A DNA stretch of 6,526 nucleotides, taken from Prevotellaceae bacterium. GTDB taxonomy: Bacteria; Bacteroidota; Bacteroidia; Bacteroidales; UBA932. The notes beneath the pieces are model-generated. The model saw nothing but the letters and a program-made list of their open reading frames with translations, was not told where the DNA came from and did no database searches. Made by a program: the position numbers and the translations under genes. Each line of letters begins with the position of its first letter. Positions within the stretch are counted from its first letter, which is position 1. The stretch spans positions 1 through 6,526 of the forward strand of contig JAITAP010000029.1 of NCBI GenBank assembly GCA_031284065.1. The letters run 5' to 3'. This document shows positions 5,694-6,526 of the stretch, in pieces.

Positions 5694-6526
5694 ATGAGTA
5701 AATTTTCAAAGCCCGTAAGGGTAATTTTAATTCTGGTAGCAGCAGGCTTCGCACTTAGCGTATGCTTGCCTGAAGCACAAGAAACCGGCAATTCAGCAAG
5801 CAAATCTATTGATTATTCTGAAAATCAGCAATTTGGCAACATAGAAATTCCTGCAAAGATTACAGGAAAGAAAGAGCAAATCATTAGCCATACCGGATAT
5901 ACGGTAAGCTATAATCCCGCTTGGAAAATTCCCCACTGGGTTGCGTATGAGCTTACAAAAGAGGAAGTTGAAGGCAGCGTGCCACGCTTCAATGCCTTTT
6001 TGCCCGACCCCGAAGTTTTGTATGAAGAATCTGCTACTGCGTCCGATTACTCAAATTCAGGTTGGGACAAGGGACACATGGCTCCGGCAGGCGATATGAA
6101 ATGGAGTGAGCGGGCAATGAAAGAATCATTTTACCTTTCAAATATTTGTCCTCAAAGTAAGGGCTTGAACGGGGGTATTTGGGGCGATTTGGAAAGACAA
6201 GTGCGTGAATGGGCAAGGGAAAAAGGAAAAATTTACGTCGTTTGCGGCCCGATTGTACCAAAACAACCCAAAACCATTGGCGCTAATAAAGTGGCTATAC
6301 CCGACGCATTTTTCAAAATTCTACTGCAAAACAAAAATGATAGCTGGCAAGCTATTGCTTTTATGTTTGCAAATGAAAGCGGGCGCAACCCCTTACCAGC
6401 TTACGCAATGAGCGTGGCGGACGTGCAAATTATTACCAGCATAGATTTTTTCCCCGCTTTGCCCGACAGCATTGAGCAGAAAATAGAAAGTCAGGTTGAT
6501 TTCACAAAATGGAGTATCCGCTCAAA
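5694..6526 (+). CDS. Exported DNA/RNA non-specific endonuclease (Serratia nuclease / NucA family), 3' end beyond window
   Basis: From the ATG at 5694, 277 residues read open to the right edge with no stop. The N-terminus has a hydrophobic segment (about 8-23) ending near Cys24 and then PEAQ, suggesting a signal peptide cleaved near residue 28; Cys24 has Val at -1, so a lipoprotein is less likely. The catalytic motif is DKGH (125-128) in place of the usual DRGH, followed by MAPAGD. Next come NICPQ (150-154) and LNGGIWGDLE (158-167). Spacing matches Serratia nuclease closely: His128, Asn150, Asn159, Glu167 and Arg171 correspond to His89, Asn110, Asn119, Glu127 and Arg131, the general base, Mg2+ ligand and supporting residues. 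The enzyme cleaves single- and double-stranded DNA and RNA outside the cytoplasm, for nutrient scavenging or breakdown of extracellular DNA. The visible length is close to the family norm, so few residues may be missing. The gene is AT-richer than its neighbours (21 G/C in the 60 bases 6121-6180, against 37 at 3241-3300), which hints at transfer. Confidence 0.94.
   Translation, partial: MSKFSKPVRVILILVAAGFALSVCLPEAQETGNSASKSIDYSENQQFGNIEIPAKITGKKEQIISHTGYTVSYNPAWKIPHWVAYELTKEEVEGSVPRFNAFLPDPEVLYEESATASDYSNSGWDKGHMAPAGDMKWSERAMKESFYLSNICPQSKGLNGGIWGDLERQVREWAREKGKIYVVCGPIVPKQPKTIGANKVAIPDAFFKILLQNKNDSWQAIAFMFANESGRNPLPAYAMSVADVQIITSIDFFPALPDSIEQKIESQVDFTKWSIRS

Noticed and set aside
5588..5803. 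A 71-codon minus-strand frame overlapping the nuclease start
   Set aside because: It is antisense to the nuclease signal peptide, with no motif and no promoter; it is most likely a shadow.
1..6526. CRISPR array, tRNA, rRNA or insertion-sequence ends
   Set aside because: No regularly spaced repeats, no tRNA-like T-loop, no rRNA sequence and no paired terminal inverted repeats with target duplications were seen on either strand.

Overview
The window looks like a chromosomal segment of a Bacteroidota bacterium, probably Bacteroidales-like. Three signs point there. There is a PorP/SprF-family outer-membrane protein paired with a TPR/beta-propeller/OmpA protein, both typical of phyla with the type IX secretion system (T9SS). 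Two intergenic octamers match the Bacteroidota -7 promoter consensus TAnnTTTG. No gene start has a clear Shine-Dalgarno sequence. I cannot name a genus from this stretch.

Layout, left to right. Bases 1-209 (minus) hold the N-terminal part of an Rpn/PD-(D/E)XK nuclease-transposase family protein, cut by the window edge. Bases 210-454 form a divergent control region: promoter-like elements face left (238-270) and right (419-426), with a cluster of inverted GGAAA/TTTCC half-sites between them. Bases 455-1795 (plus) are trkA, the regulatory subunit of Trk potassium uptake; no trkH follows it here. Only 14 bases separate its stop from that of a convergent two-gene unit on the minus strand, which reads PorP/SprF-like protein (5118-4144) and then a PorE-like TPR/PD40/CRD/OmpA protein (4044-1810). 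Bases 5119-5693 carry no recognisable gene but contain several inverted repeats. Bases 5694-6526 (plus) encode an exported DNA/RNA non-specific endonuclease (Serratia nuclease/NucA family). It runs off the right end without a stop and is visibly more AT-rich than its neighbours.

How they fit together. The minus-strand pair is the functional centre. An outer-membrane beta-barrel protein of the PorP/SprF type and a periplasmic protein with a peptidoglycan-binding OmpA domain plausibly form an outer-membrane/cell-wall anchored module related to T9SS or surface-protein export. No CTD-bearing substrate or adhesin gene is seen beside them. The OmpA-domain protein carries an unusual insertion of about 95 residues with a very basic, helix-prone stretch inside its first propeller blade; this is the most distinctive protein feature here. 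TrkA, Rpn and the nuclease look functionally independent of that pair. I found no convincing new multi-gene system. The best leads are the basic insertion, the orphan PorP/OmpA pair, and the inverted-repeat structures in the two intergenic regions.
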